A stretch of DNA of 64,000 nt from Oscillospiraceae bacterium. Its GTDB lineage: Bacteria; Bacillota; Clostridia; Oscillospirales; Oscillospiraceae. The stretch is taken from NCBI GenBank assembly GCA_017397835.1, contig JAFQHV010000011.1, positions 186,001-250,000 on the forward strand, given 5' to 3'. Position 1 is the first letter of the stretch, and each line of letters opens with the position of its first letter. A program made the position numbers and the translations under genes. Shown here piece by piece: positions 24,898-33,762 of the stretch. The notes under the pieces were generated by a model. It saw only the letters and a list, made by a program, of their open reading frames with translations. It did no database searches and had not been told where the DNA came from.

Positions 24898-26594
24898 GAC
24901 TTTTTCCTCCCCAAGTACAGATCCGCAAGGCCCAAAATCACCAGCAGCACACCCGCAGCCAACAGCAGCCAAAGGGGCCACAGCTGCACACCGGTCTGAG
25001 GTATGGTAGGCTGGGAGGGCTCTACGGGAACGGAAGGTTCATAAGGTGGCGGAGCTGGGGGCTGGGGAGGAGCGGGCGGATCGGAGGGTGTTTGGCTTCG
25101 GTAGGCGTTGATTACGGTGAACCCCTGTGATGCGCTGCCTTCGTAAGCGGTAGAATAACCATCTACCGACATCTGCCAGATGCTGTAGGCAAGATCAGCA
25201 GGAACATCGGCAAATGCGCCTTGCCAACCGTCAGCGGCGGTCAAATAGAGGGTGGAAACAATGTTGCCGGAGGAGATCAGGTAGACCGTGACCTGCTCCG
25301 GGCGGGCCTGCGGATGGTTTTTATCACCATGCCACACAACAACGACAGGAATATCAATGGTTTCGGGAACAGGCTCCACCGGGCCGGGGGGATCGGGATT
25401 GATTGGTTGGTCGGGGTGCTCGGGTTTGGTGTCGCTGCGGTTGGTAATGGTAATACCGGTGGCGGCATTGCCGCGATAATCAGGGGTGTAGCCGGGAACA
25501 GGAACCTCCCGAACCGTATAACTCGCCAGCGGATCCAACTCGTAGAAGGTATAACTCCATCTGTTGGCTGAAGAGAGGGCAGCCGTCTTCACCACCGTTC
25601 CCGCCCGAATCAGCTGAACAGTAATTTTATCGGGACGCGTACCGGCAGCATCGTTGTTATCGTCCCAGTTCTTGTACACGCTGACATGGCCTTTTCCCGG
25701 TGTGGGCGGTTTGGGCGGTGTGGGCGGTGTAGGCGGGTCGGGCGGTGTAGGCGGGTCGGGCGGTGTGGGTGGGTCGGGCGGTGTGGGCGGGTCGGGGATC
25801 GTGCCGCCGCCACCGCCTCCGTCATCGCCTCCGGTGTACTTGTTCAGGATAATGCAGGCGTCTCCCCGCAGGTCGTAAGAGGTGGTGTACTGCGAAATTG
25901 GGTCGATCTTCGCCGAGTATTCTCCACCCGTGGGCAGCTGATAGAACTGATGCTGCCAGCTATTGTCGGCACTGAGTGTTACTTTTCGAAATGGAATATT
26001 GTCCCGCAGCAGGGTTACCTCCACGCTGTTGGGGCGTTTGCCTGCCGCATTCATATTGTCTTCCCACAGCATGACCACGAGGAAGGGTTTGGTATCCGTT
26101 TCGGAGGTTTTAGGGCTGGAGGTCACATAATAGACCGGCTGCCCATCCACGGTCATAGGAAGGACGAGCAGATAGGGTTGGAAGGCCACTTTTTGTCCGC
26201 CTTCATCCAGTACCAGATAGATGCCTTGCTCCAAATCGCTGAATTCCGCATTGCCATTGGCGTTGGTAGTGTGTTTGGCGGTATAATCCACTTCCTGGGC
26301 AAAGACATACTGATAGACGATGTTGGCATGATCGGCACCGCTGTCGGCAAGCAGTTGGTCCGCACTCAGAGAAAGGTCGGCAAAGGGCTCGGTCAGCGTG
26401 GTAGTTCCATTCTTTGTGACAGCGACCTGATACAGATCCACATTGATGCCGGAGATCAGCTCGTCCGCATCGTTGCGTATCGTGACCCGCAGGGAGCAGG
26501 AGGCGGCTGCCTGTATCACTGTGATTCCAATCAGCATACAGACCATCAACAGGCACAGAAGCACTCTATTCGATTTTTGCATAAGGTTTTTCAT
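24894..26594 (-). CDS. Proline-rich minor pilin / surface anchor with IPQTG motif
   Basis: A 566-residue surface protein. A signal peptide comes first (MKNLMQKSNRVLLCLLMVCM), then a pilin-like domain and several CnaB/Cna-like repeats with VVMLWEDNMNAAGKRPNSV-, VYKNWDDNNDAAGTRPDKI- and VVVWHGDKNHPQARPEQV-type openings. A (DPPTPP)n linker lies near residue 275, and a sorting signal closes the protein: IPQTG, a hydrophobic span and GRKKS. Such modules build rigid fibres. Placed between the two sortases, it is a likely basal or anchoring pilin. The linker is encoded by four 18-bp tandem units (25723-25794). AGGAGAG sets the start. Confidence 0.88.
   Translation of the reverse strand: MKNLMQKSNRVLLCLLMVCMLIGITVIQAAASCSLRVTIRNDADELISGINVDLYQVAVTKNGTTTLTEPFADLSLSADQLLADSGADHANIVYQYVFAQEVDYTAKHTTNANGNAEFSDLEQGIYLVLDEGGQKVAFQPYLLVLPMTVDGQPVYYVTSSPKTSETDTKPFLVVMLWEDNMNAAGKRPNSVEVTLLRDNIPFRKVTLSADNSWQHQFYQLPTGGEYSAKIDPISQYTTSYDLRGDACIILNKYTGGDDGGGGGGTIPDPPTPPDPPTPPDPPTPPDPPTPPTPPKPPTPGKGHVSVYKNWDDNNDAAGTRPDKITVQLIRAGTVVKTAALSSANRWSYTFYELDPLASYTVREVPVPGYTPDYRGNAATGITITNRSDTKPEHPDQPINPDPPGPVEPVPETIDIPVVVVWHGDKNHPQARPEQVTVYLISSGNIVSTLYLTAADGWQGAFADVPADLAYSIWQMSVDGYSTAYEGSASQGFTVINAYRSQTPSDPPAPPQPPAPPPYEPSVPVEPSQPTIPQTGVQLWPLWLLLAAGVLLVILGLADLYLGRKKS
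25723..25794. repeat. Four 18-bp in-frame tandem repeats
   Basis: The unit GGCGGTGTAGGCGGGTCG (plus strand) occurs four times with one or two changes. It encodes PDPPTP-type hexapeptides of the minor-pilin linker. Copy-number change would lengthen or shorten the linker without breaking the frame. Confidence 0.8.
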
Positions 26595-26610
26595 AGCGTC
26601 TCTCCTGAAA

Positions 26611-27465
26611 TCAATTGCCGGCCTTTTTTTGCCGTTTATGCAACAAAACTCTGCGCAGTCCAAGGAACAGACCGGTGAGTGCGCCAAGGCCAACAAGGGT
26701 CAGCGGGATCACATACACCAGACTGACGGGGCGCAATTCGTTGGTAAGATACAACTGCCCGGAAGTTGCACCAGCGCTGTTTTGCATACGAGCACCCCGC
26801 ACCAGCAGGCGGTGGGAGTTGATACCGTACGGCGTGCAGGTGACGAGGGTCACATAGTCCTCCCCGGCCACCACCCGTAGGCGAGAAGTGTCGTTGGGCA
26901 GTACAACGGCGATATCGTCCACACGGTACTCCAATTCTTCGCCCAGAACATGGAGATAAAACTTGTCGCCGGTCTCCAGCCGGTCGATATGGGTCAGCAG
27001 TTCTGCCGATGGCAGACCACGGTGGCCGGAAATGACCGCGTGAGTGCTTGGACCACCTACAGGCAGACTGGTCCATTCCAGATGGCCCACCGCCACCTGC
27101 AGTACCGATTCGTCCGTGCCGTGGTAGATGGGCAGTTTGCAGTTGATGCAGGGGATGTCCACATAGCCCATAATGCCCGTGCCGGCCACATTCAAAAGCT
27201 CGGAATACTCCGCTTGCCAGGTTTCGTCCATGTCAACGGTTCCGGCCCGGGACAACAGGGAATCATTATAGCTTCTGGCCGCTGCCAGCATCTGCTCGGC
27301 CTGTGTCCGGTCACTGTTGTCGATTGCCTGAACGTAGTCGGCGATGGCATTGGATTGGACCCGTGCGTTCCAAAAGTTGCTGACCGCAGGATAGAGCAGC
27401 AAGGACAACCCTGCAAGAAAAATCAGTATGAGAGGGAGATTTCCCCCTGTTTTCTTGCCTTTCAT
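26611..27465 (-). CDS. Class C (pilus-polymerising) sortase
   Basis: A 284-residue sortase with an N-terminal membrane segment (LPLILIFLAGLSLLLYP) and a C-terminal one (LVYVIPLTLVGLGALTGLFL), the topology of class C enzymes. The catalytic residues are His148 (ISGHRGLPS), Cys210 (TLVTCTPYG) and the Arg in NSHRLLVRG. It joins LPxTG-type pilin subunits through isopeptide bonds. It lies directly after the backbone pilin, from which it is separated by a very stable hairpin, and 17 bp before the minor pilin. Confidence 0.95.
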   Translation of the reverse strand: MKGKKTGGNLPLILIFLAGLSLLLYPAVSNFWNARVQSNAIADYVQAIDNSDRTQAEQMLAAARSYNDSLLSRAGTVDMDETWQAEYSELLNVAGTGIMGYVDIPCINCKLPIYHGTDESVLQVAVGHLEWTSLPVGGPSTHAVISGHRGLPSAELLTHIDRLETGDKFYLHVLGEELEYRVDDIAVVLPNDTSRLRVVAGEDYVTLVTCTPYGINSHRLLVRGARMQNSAGATSGQLYLTNELRPVSLVYVIPLTLVGLGALTGLFLGLRRVLLHKRQKKAGN

Positions 27466-27482
27466 GCAGAACTCTCCTTACT

Positions 27483-27509
27483 GCCCCGGGGAGCAATGCT
27501 CCCCGGGGC
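27483..27509 (-). promoter_or_regulatory. Intercistronic hairpin between pilin and sortase genes
   Basis: A 12-bp perfect GC-rich stem GCCCCGGGGAGC / GCTCCCCGGGGC with an AAT loop lies 18 bp after the backbone pilin stop. On the coding strand no U-tract follows. It is thus better explained as an mRNA-stabilising or attenuating element than as a full terminator, and would lower sortase output relative to pilin. Confidence 0.6.
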
Positions 27510-27527
27510 CACAGGTTTGGTGAAAGC

Positions 27528-29081
27528 TTACTTGGTCTCGCGCTTTTTGGCGATGATAACGGCAGCGGCACCCAGCATCAGAACGATACCGGCCACGTAG
27601 AAGATGGTGGTACCGATACCACCGGTCTCGGGCAGGACCGCACCCTTGGTGTTGGTCACGGTCAGGTTGATGGCGCCGGTGTCCACATCGGTGGAAGAGG
27701 AACTGACGCCGGATACACTGGTGATGGTCAGCGCATTCAGCGTTCCGGTATCCTGGCTCAGGGAGCCGGAATACTGCACGATGATATCGGAGGTCAGCAG
27801 GTTATACTGGGCAGGCGCCACCTTTTCACGGATGTGATAGGTGCCGGAGGCCAGACCCTTTACAGACAGAAGGCCGTTTTCGTTCGTGGTAAAGCGGGTT
27901 GCGCTGTCCTCGCTGGCGGTGGTCCCGTTTACCACGCCGTTGGCGTCGGCGGTAAACCAGGTATACGTACTATCGCCGTTCTTATAGCCGAGAATGAACT
28001 GCGCACCCCGCAGTTTGGTTGCGGAGTCAGCGGCATCCACCTTGGTCAGATTAACCTGATAGGAGTACACGATGGCCTTGGCCTCGTTGGTAACACCAAC
28101 GCTTCCGGGGGTACCGGTGCCGGTATAATCCTCGTTGGGGTTGTTGGAGAAATACAGCTTTGCCTTATTCTCATTACCACCGCTGCCCAGAACCAGATTG
28201 CTGTTTACTTTCGTCTCGATCTCCACAACAATTTTGTCGCTGATAACCGTGGGAGAGTTGGTGGCTGCCCGAATCGCCGCATGAATATCCTGAATGGTCA
28301 CGTTCACGGCACCCGCGGTATCCACAGAATAGCTGCCGGGATCCATGGCATAAGAGGTGGTACCGCTCAGAACGGATACGGTTGCGCTTTCAAAGGTAAG
28401 ACCGGCGGGCAGCACATCTTCGAAGCGGAAATAGCACTTTTCGTAATCGTGCACATAAGTATGCAGAGAAGCAGTCAGCCTGAAGTACACCGTATCGCCC
28501 ACCGTTGCGCTGACGGCCTCTTTGTAAGTGCCGGCAGCACCCAGCTTTACTTCCTTGGACAGGGTGGGGACACCGGCCTTGGGGCTGAGCTCAACGTTGT
28601 TGACAATACGCAGCATATGTTTGCTGTAGGCGTGCTCGGAGCCGTTCATCTCACTGTCTGCGGTGGTCTCCACAATCAGGTAATATCCCGCTTCCAGGTC
28701 GGAAATCACAAACTGCTTGGTCGCGCTTTTATACTCGCCTTCTTCGCCGTTGCTTTCATTCAGATACTGGGCAACGTTTTCGGCAAAGGCGGCCACCGTA
28801 GTGTCGCTCAAGGTGCCGGCAATGCCGGAAGCATCCGACTTGCTGTAGAGCGTCTGCAACGCGGCCTGTCCCTCTACAGTAACACCGTTGCCCCACACAA
28901 GGTTGGACAGCACGCTGCCATCCAAAGTGCCGGTAAAAATTTGATATGCCGTATATTTGTGGGTATCGTGGTCGCTGTTGATTTTAATGGTGTAGCCGGC
29001 CGCCGAGGCAGGCAGAAGCAAGGTCGCAGCCAGCATCATAACAGCCAGCAGGCAGACAAACAGTTTCTTCATGGTTTTCAT
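27528..29081 (-). CDS. Backbone pilin with LPETG sorting signal
   Basis: A 517-residue pilin. It has a signal peptide (MKTMKKLFVCLLAVMMLAAT, mature from about ASAAGYT), an N-terminal pilin domain, then isopeptide-type domains (the C-terminal CnaB-like one near VNLTKVDAADSATKLRGAQF). It ends LPETGG, a hydrophobic span and KKRETK. SpaA/FimA-type major pilins have this layout. AAGGAGAG precedes the start. It lies between the adhesin and the class C sortase, the usual place for the polymerised subunit. The candidate pilin lysine lies somewhere in the N-terminal domain and is not assigned. Confidence 0.93.
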   Translation of the reverse strand: MKTMKKLFVCLLAVMMLAATLLLPASAAGYTIKINSDHDTHKYTAYQIFTGTLDGSVLSNLVWGNGVTVEGQAALQTLYSKSDASGIAGTLSDTTVAAFAENVAQYLNESNGEEGEYKSATKQFVISDLEAGYYLIVETTADSEMNGSEHAYSKHMLRIVNNVELSPKAGVPTLSKEVKLGAAGTYKEAVSATVGDTVYFRLTASLHTYVHDYEKCYFRFEDVLPAGLTFESATVSVLSGTTSYAMDPGSYSVDTAGAVNVTIQDIHAAIRAATNSPTVISDKIVVEIETKVNSNLVLGSGGNENKAKLYFSNNPNEDYTGTGTPGSVGVTNEAKAIVYSYQVNLTKVDAADSATKLRGAQFILGYKNGDSTYTWFTADANGVVNGTTASEDSATRFTTNENGLLSVKGLASGTYHIREKVAPAQYNLLTSDIIVQYSGSLSQDTGTLNALTITSVSGVSSSSTDVDTGAINLTVTNTKGAVLPETGGIGTTIFYVAGIVLMLGAAAVIIAKKRETK

Positions 29082-29145
29082 GGTTTTCTCTCCTTTGTCC
29101 TTGTTTGTACGGTCGATTTCAGATTGTATAACCTACATTTCAGTA

Positions 29146-32100
29146 TTAATCGTTGGATCGCAACCGCCTCCTTTTTCTGTGATAAGGAAGCGTCCAAAGC
29201 CAAGCCGCGCCGAGCATCAGCAGCAGGCCAAGGCCGTGGTATATCCCCGGTCCACTGCCTCCGGTAGAGGGCAGGGGCCGCTTGGGAACATTCATAACCT
29301 GAATCGTATAGGCCGTGGCACCGGCCTGTGCGTAGGTATGGCCATCCACCACAATGGTGCCGTCCTCCCGAATGGTCAGGAATACGGGGTCAAGCAACTG
29401 CTCGTACCCGCCGGGAGGCGAGGTTTCCATCAGTCGGTAATACCCATACAGCAGGTTGTCGAAGGTCAGGGTACCGTCCGACCCCGTGGTAGCGGTACGG
29501 GTCACAAAGGTGGGGTCGGCCACATATCCGCCGCTTGCGTCCGAAACAAGATGCTGCAGGGTGAACGTAGCTCCGGGCAGCCGCAGAGTGCCGGATAGAT
29601 TGGTTTTTGTCAGACGCAGCAGGGTGCGCCGGGTATCATTCTGGATGGTGAAGGCGGTGTTGGTTACCTTTCCGCTGCCGTCCCTGGTATAGGTCGGGTC
29701 GGAGTAGCTTACCAGCCAGTTGGCGAAGGTGAAGTCCGGCTTGCAGTTTTCTGTACCGATCCTGGTTTCACGCACGGACCAGGTAATGGAGGTGCCGTTG
29801 GCATAGGCAGGCAGGCCGCTCCATGTGGCCCGGTAGCCGTTGGCCGCCGTCAGCTGCACCGTGGGCTCCACGCCGGGGATCAGGGAGGAGACCAGATGAC
29901 CGTTGGCCAGCAGCTGCACCGTCACGTCAGCCCAGTCTGCTTCGGGACACAGCCATTGCTTGGTAACAGTGACGGAGGTGTTCTCTGTGGTGTTCTCCAC
30001 GATCAGCAGGCCATCATGGTAGGATGCCAGAGGCGAGGTGCTCAAAATTCCGATCTGGTCTGTTAGCTGGCCCGTGTCCAAATCGGGCAGATAGCCGATA
30101 ATGATGTTTTCGATGGGAGTATAGCCGGAAGGCGGCTGCAGCTCCTGCACCACCACGTTGCCGGCGTCGTAGCTGAAACCGGAAATGACCAGTTCGTAAT
30201 AGCCGGTAGTAGAGCCGGATAGCTCCGTTATACTGCCCTGTGTGTCATAGATGTATTGGTTCTTTGCACTATCATAAGTAAAGGTCAGGGGCAGTTCGTT
30301 CTGCAGCAGCTGGAACGTGGCTCCCGCCAGCGGATTTCCGGTGCGGGCATCTTCCTTTTTGATGATGATGGAGTCGCTGGTGTGGTACACATTGGTGAAC
30401 TCCACGCGCATGATCTGGTCGGTACCTGCATCCAGTGCATAGGTTTGACCGACAATGTCCACCGTAGTGCCCGGACCGTTTTTATTCTGCTGATTAAACG
30501 CATCCACGACGCTGTATTCGGAATAGCCGTGATAATTGATTCCGCCCGGGTTATTCACCTCGTTATAGGTGTGTTCGGTGAGCGTCCATGGTTCGCCATA
30601 GTCCAGACCGTTTACTTCCCAGGTATAGGTATCGGTAGCCGGATCATAGCCGGCGGCGCTGTTCAGCGTCAGAGTGTGCTGCTTGGTTCCGGCCCCATTG
30701 GCCGCGGTGATGGAGAAGTCCTGCTTGGCCAACGCAACACCGTCCATGTTGCCCGCAAAGGACTTTTTCACATAGACGATGCCCTGTTTTTTCACCAAAC
30801 GACCGTCGATGTGCCAGGCATCGCTCTGGGCCTTGAACACATACCAGCGGATGGCATAGGCCTCCGCATGCAGATTTTCCGGATCCACCGGCTCGCCATC
30901 CACCTCAAGCTGGCGGTTTTGAGCATGGGTGATCAGCTTTTGGAATATCTCCTCGTCGTCCGGGAAACTTTGCAGCCAAATACCCGGCTGCTCACCGTAC
31001 AGGGCACGGATTCGCTGGTCAGCACCAAAGGAGTTATCCGCGGTAGTGTCGGCGATATAGTATTTATCGTTCAGCTCGTTTACGGACAAGCTTGTCGTAT
31101 CTGTACCGCCCACGTGAGTAGCAAACAGTTCGGGGGTGTAGTCGGTGACCGAACCGCCCACCACGCCGCCGCCCTGGGTGTCGATGGGTTTAGAGTCATA
31201 TCGGACAAAGAAGCTGACCGTTTGCAGGGGCGAGGTCTCCCACACGGCGGTGAGATTGAGCCGGTTCCCGCTGGCGAAGGATTGCAGCTCGTCCCAGTTC
31301 AGGGTGGAGTTGGGGCTGAGGATGGTGTCGGAAGTGCCCACCCGCCAGCCGGAAAAGCGAATGATGCGGGTGTTGCCGTCGGACAGCTTGCCCGGCACCT
31401 CGTGCTGAGAGACATTGCGGATAAGTGCAGAACCGTTTTCATCCACCGTATCGGTCAATGTGGTCTCAACGGTGCCGTAGATCGTAGGTCTAGTGGACAC
31501 GGTTACACCGCTTACTGTGGGGAACGCGATGTTATAAACGATACGCAAGGTGCCGTTGTCCTCCCTGGCGGTAAAGGTCTTGGGTCCGTTGATGGTCACG
31601 GTTTGACCGCCGGTATATTGGGCACTTCCGTCGCTCCACACGTAGTCGCCCGAAAGGGTGACGGAGCTGCCGCTGAGAACGTATTGCGTGTCGGAGGAGC
31701 CGTCCGGGTACTCAAAGGTCACGGTGTAGAATTGCAGCGGATTTCCGGAGTCGTCCATCAGGAACACGTACTTGGCACTGCGTGCGGAAGTGGCGGTGAA
31801 ATAGTTGCTGTTTCCGTTGCGGAAGGTCATCGTGGTCCGGGAGATGGTAATGTCGTTCCATATACTTGGATTTTGAGAGTCGGCCCACTGCAAATTCAGT
31901 TCGCTCCAGCTATAGTCAGTCCCCAGATTGTCGTTAATCAGATCCACCGCATCGCCGGTATCCAGCCGGACGGTTTGCCGCCAACTTGAGCCGGAGGTGG
32001 TAAAGGTCAGCTTGCCGAAACAGACCCCCTGCTCATTGTCCAGCCAAATACAGAAGTTGGCACTGTAGTTGTCGGTGCTGGCACTTTCCCCCACAGCCAG

Positions 32101-32745
32101 GGTGGATATCCCACTGTCCGATCCTGCTGCAAGCAAAGTAGTCGTGTCCGTTGGAAGAGTCAGATCGCTGGGGCCTGCAGCGAGGGTGGATGCCTTGTAC
32201 AGATTCTCGTTCAGCACCAGTCCGGGCTCTACGTTGTTTTCAGCAATCGCCTCGTTCAGAGCGGATACATTCAGCTGAGAAGGCTCTTCTTCCGGTTCAG
32301 GCGGTTCGGCCTGCGTAGTGGTGTTATTCAACAAAACTACCTGCACGTCATGAACATTATCGTTCTGTTGTGAAAGAGGGGTGATCGTTCCGCTGAGTTG
32401 GGCAGCGGTATCCACCGTATCGGAAATAACGGTCTCCAGATTGTTGCCGGAACTGGCATCCACCTGAGCAAGCAGGCTGTTGATGTCATTGTCCCGAAGC
32501 AGGACGAGATAACAGTTTTCCGTGTGGGTGTGCTGGGGCTGAAGGCAGGTCAGCCGACTGCCGGTATAGCAGGCCGAATTGTGAGTGTGCTCCTGCATTC
32601 CGCAGCGGGCGGACTGCTCCAGTGCCACCGCGCTGACCATGTTGCTGCGCAGGGATAACAGGGAGAGCAACAGGAAAACAACAACTCCGGCGGCGATCCA
32701 TATTCGATTGTTCGGACGCAAGCCGATTGTTTTCACATGCTTCAT
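29146..32745 (-). CDS. Large tip adhesin of the pilus, LPSTG-anchored
   Basis: A 1199-residue surface protein. An N-terminal signal anchor (VVVFLLLSLLSL) is followed by a short Cys/His cluster: CGMQEHTHNSACY near 48, then CLQPQHTHTENCY near 68. A long beta-rich body follows, with Cna-type repeats in the last third (KKEDARTGNPLAGATF, LTKTNLSGTLRLPGATF), and the sorting signal LPSTGG plus RKRRRLRSND closes it. It is the largest pilin of the operon and sits before the backbone pilin, as tip adhesins usually do. The ribosome-binding site is weak (GCAAAGAAG directly before ATG), suggesting low expression. Ligand unknown. Confidence 0.88.
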   Translation of the reverse strand: MKHVKTIGLRPNNRIWIAAGVVVFLLLSLLSLRSNMVSAVALEQSARCGMQEHTHNSACYTGSRLTCLQPQHTHTENCYLVLLRDNDINSLLAQVDASSGNNLETVISDTVDTAAQLSGTITPLSQQNDNVHDVQVVLLNNTTTQAEPPEPEEEPSQLNVSALNEAIAENNVEPGLVLNENLYKASTLAAGPSDLTLPTDTTTLLAAGSDSGISTLAVGESASTDNYSANFCIWLDNEQGVCFGKLTFTTSGSSWRQTVRLDTGDAVDLINDNLGTDYSWSELNLQWADSQNPSIWNDITISRTTMTFRNGNSNYFTATSARSAKYVFLMDDSGNPLQFYTVTFEYPDGSSDTQYVLSGSSVTLSGDYVWSDGSAQYTGGQTVTINGPKTFTAREDNGTLRIVYNIAFPTVSGVTVSTRPTIYGTVETTLTDTVDENGSALIRNVSQHEVPGKLSDGNTRIIRFSGWRVGTSDTILSPNSTLNWDELQSFASGNRLNLTAVWETSPLQTVSFFVRYDSKPIDTQGGGVVGGSVTDYTPELFATHVGGTDTTSLSVNELNDKYYIADTTADNSFGADQRIRALYGEQPGIWLQSFPDDEEIFQKLITHAQNRQLEVDGEPVDPENLHAEAYAIRWYVFKAQSDAWHIDGRLVKKQGIVYVKKSFAGNMDGVALAKQDFSITAANGAGTKQHTLTLNSAAGYDPATDTYTWEVNGLDYGEPWTLTEHTYNEVNNPGGINYHGYSEYSVVDAFNQQNKNGPGTTVDIVGQTYALDAGTDQIMRVEFTNVYHTSDSIIIKKEDARTGNPLAGATFQLLQNELPLTFTYDSAKNQYIYDTQGSITELSGSTTGYYELVISGFSYDAGNVVVQELQPPSGYTPIENIIIGYLPDLDTGQLTDQIGILSTSPLASYHDGLLIVENTTENTSVTVTKQWLCPEADWADVTVQLLANGHLVSSLIPGVEPTVQLTAANGYRATWSGLPAYANGTSITWSVRETRIGTENCKPDFTFANWLVSYSDPTYTRDGSGKVTNTAFTIQNDTRRTLLRLTKTNLSGTLRLPGATFTLQHLVSDASGGYVADPTFVTRTATTGSDGTLTFDNLLYGYYRLMETSPPGGYEQLLDPVFLTIREDGTIVVDGHTYAQAGATAYTIQVMNVPKRPLPSTGGSGPGIYHGLGLLLMLGAAWLWTLPYHRKRRRLRSND

Positions 32746-32770
32746 CTTCTTTGCTTCGTCAACGTGTATT

Positions 32771-32811
32771 GTGCTCTATCGATAGAACACAAGTCAGGGG
32801 CCCCTGACTTG
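32771..32811. promoter_or_regulatory. Two adjoining DNA palindromes upstream of the adhesin gene
   Basis: GTGCTCTATC/GATAGAACAC (32771-32790, one mismatch) abuts the perfect 22-bp palindrome CAAGTCAGGGG/CCCCTGACTTG (32790-32811). They fill most of the 89-bp gap between the signal-peptidase-like gene and the adhesin. They may be an operator pair or an RNA attenuator; no U-tract is present. Confidence 0.5.
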
Positions 32812-32834
32812 ATAGTCTGGTTACGTGGGCTGGG

Positions 32835-33350
32835 TCAAAGAACCTTTCCCAGTATGCGGTCGGCGGGGACAGTCCCGATTTCGGAAAGGCGGCTGTCCAT
32901 GGAAATAGAACGGTTGTCCCCCATGACAAAATAATGTCCGTAGGGAACGTGATATGGGAAGGAGATGTTGTACTGACCGATGGAGGGGGTCTGTACATAC
33001 GGCTCGGAAAGAACCGTGCCGTCAATGGTGACGGTCCCGCTCTCCTCCAGCGAGATGCTGTAACCGCCCTCGCAGATCACCCGGCGTACCAGCACCTTGT
33101 TGTTGTAATAGAATGCGATAATATCGCCCGACTGTACCTTGTCCGTTTTCAGCAGTACAAGCAGCTGGCGGTCGGAAAGAGATGGCTCCATTCCGTCCCC
33201 ATAATACCGGACGACCATAAACACATGGGTGAACAGGTTGACCAGCAGCAAAACCACGACCAACAGCACCGCAGCCAGCCGCAGGACAATTTTCCCGTAG
33301 GGAGGGCTGGGCAAAACGCGCTTCCCCTTTGTTGAAATAAGCGTTTTCAT
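32835..33350 (-). CDS. Signal peptidase I homologue lacking the catalytic dyad (SipA-like pilus chaperone)
   Basis: A 171-residue S26-family protein. One membrane span (VLRLAAVLLVVVLLLVNLF) is followed by the SPase fold, with the box E motif GDNRSISMDSR intact. The catalytic Ser normally found just before MEP is Gly53 (YYGDGMEPSL), and the catalytic Lys of the next box is Arg89 (KVLVRRVICEGG). Codons GGA and CGC are read directly. The same kind of loss is known in SipA of streptococcal pilus loci, which assists pilus assembly without peptidase activity. GGAGGTGAGG sets the start at 33350. It is the first gene of the pilus operon. Confidence 0.88.
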   Translation of the reverse strand: MKTLISTKGKRVLPSPPYGKIVLRLAAVLLVVVLLLVNLFTHVFMVVRYYGDGMEPSLSDRQLLVLLKTDKVQSGDIIAFYYNNKVLVRRVICEGGYSISLEESGTVTIDGTVLSEPYVQTPSIGQYNISFPYHVPYGHYFVMGDNRSISMDSRLSEIGTVPADRILGKVL

Positions 33351-33762
33351 ATTGCCCTCACCTCCCCCAAAATATGGTATACATAAAAACGCGAAATCCC
33401 ATTTTACGGTAGCACTTTTTCCCTTTGTTGTCAAGCATTTCATGCCATTAGAGCTATTGCAGCAGTCAACAGAATTCCGCAAGGAAAAATCCGCGTGGTT
33501 TTCTTGATTACAGCAGCGCACAATATGATGCAGCCGTGGACATCGTGGTGCATCGCATATCCCCCTCCGCTCCGCCAAAGGGCGCCTCGACGCCCTCGTG
33601 TTCGAAGTCGGTCGTTGCGGCACCGTTTTGACCCATTTTTTGACCCAGAATAGAAAATTCCCCTGTGGAAGCAACGGAGAAGAGAGGGTCAAAGACCATT
33701 CCGCACCGGGGGATAAAGGCCTGGAAAGGGCTATAAACCTCCCTATGGAACCTCCGGCCGCA
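33351..33762. other. Gene-poor region upstream of the pilus operon
   Basis: Four hundred bases without a supportable gene. The part near 33429-33434 holds a minus-strand TTGACA, but no good -10 follows at the right distance. The stretch 33560-33740 is rich in short inverted and direct elements (two TTTGACCC copies at 33626 and 33638). Open frames here have no ribosome-binding site. The pilus operon promoter must lie in this region. Confidence 0.5.

Larger units (their letters stand above)
23840..33762. mobile_element. Island B: pilus island between repeat copies 2 and 3 (9.9 kb)
   Basis: The segment between two partial tRNA-fMet copies contains one minus-strand operon for a sortase-assembled pilus and no recombinase. 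It appears to be a second element inserted in tandem at the same target. The more diverged copy 3 suggests an older or unrelated event at the right end. Confidence 0.7.

Noticed and set aside
25723-25794. CRISPR-like short repeats
   Set aside because: Units are 18 bp, contiguous without spacers, and code for a proline-rich linker.
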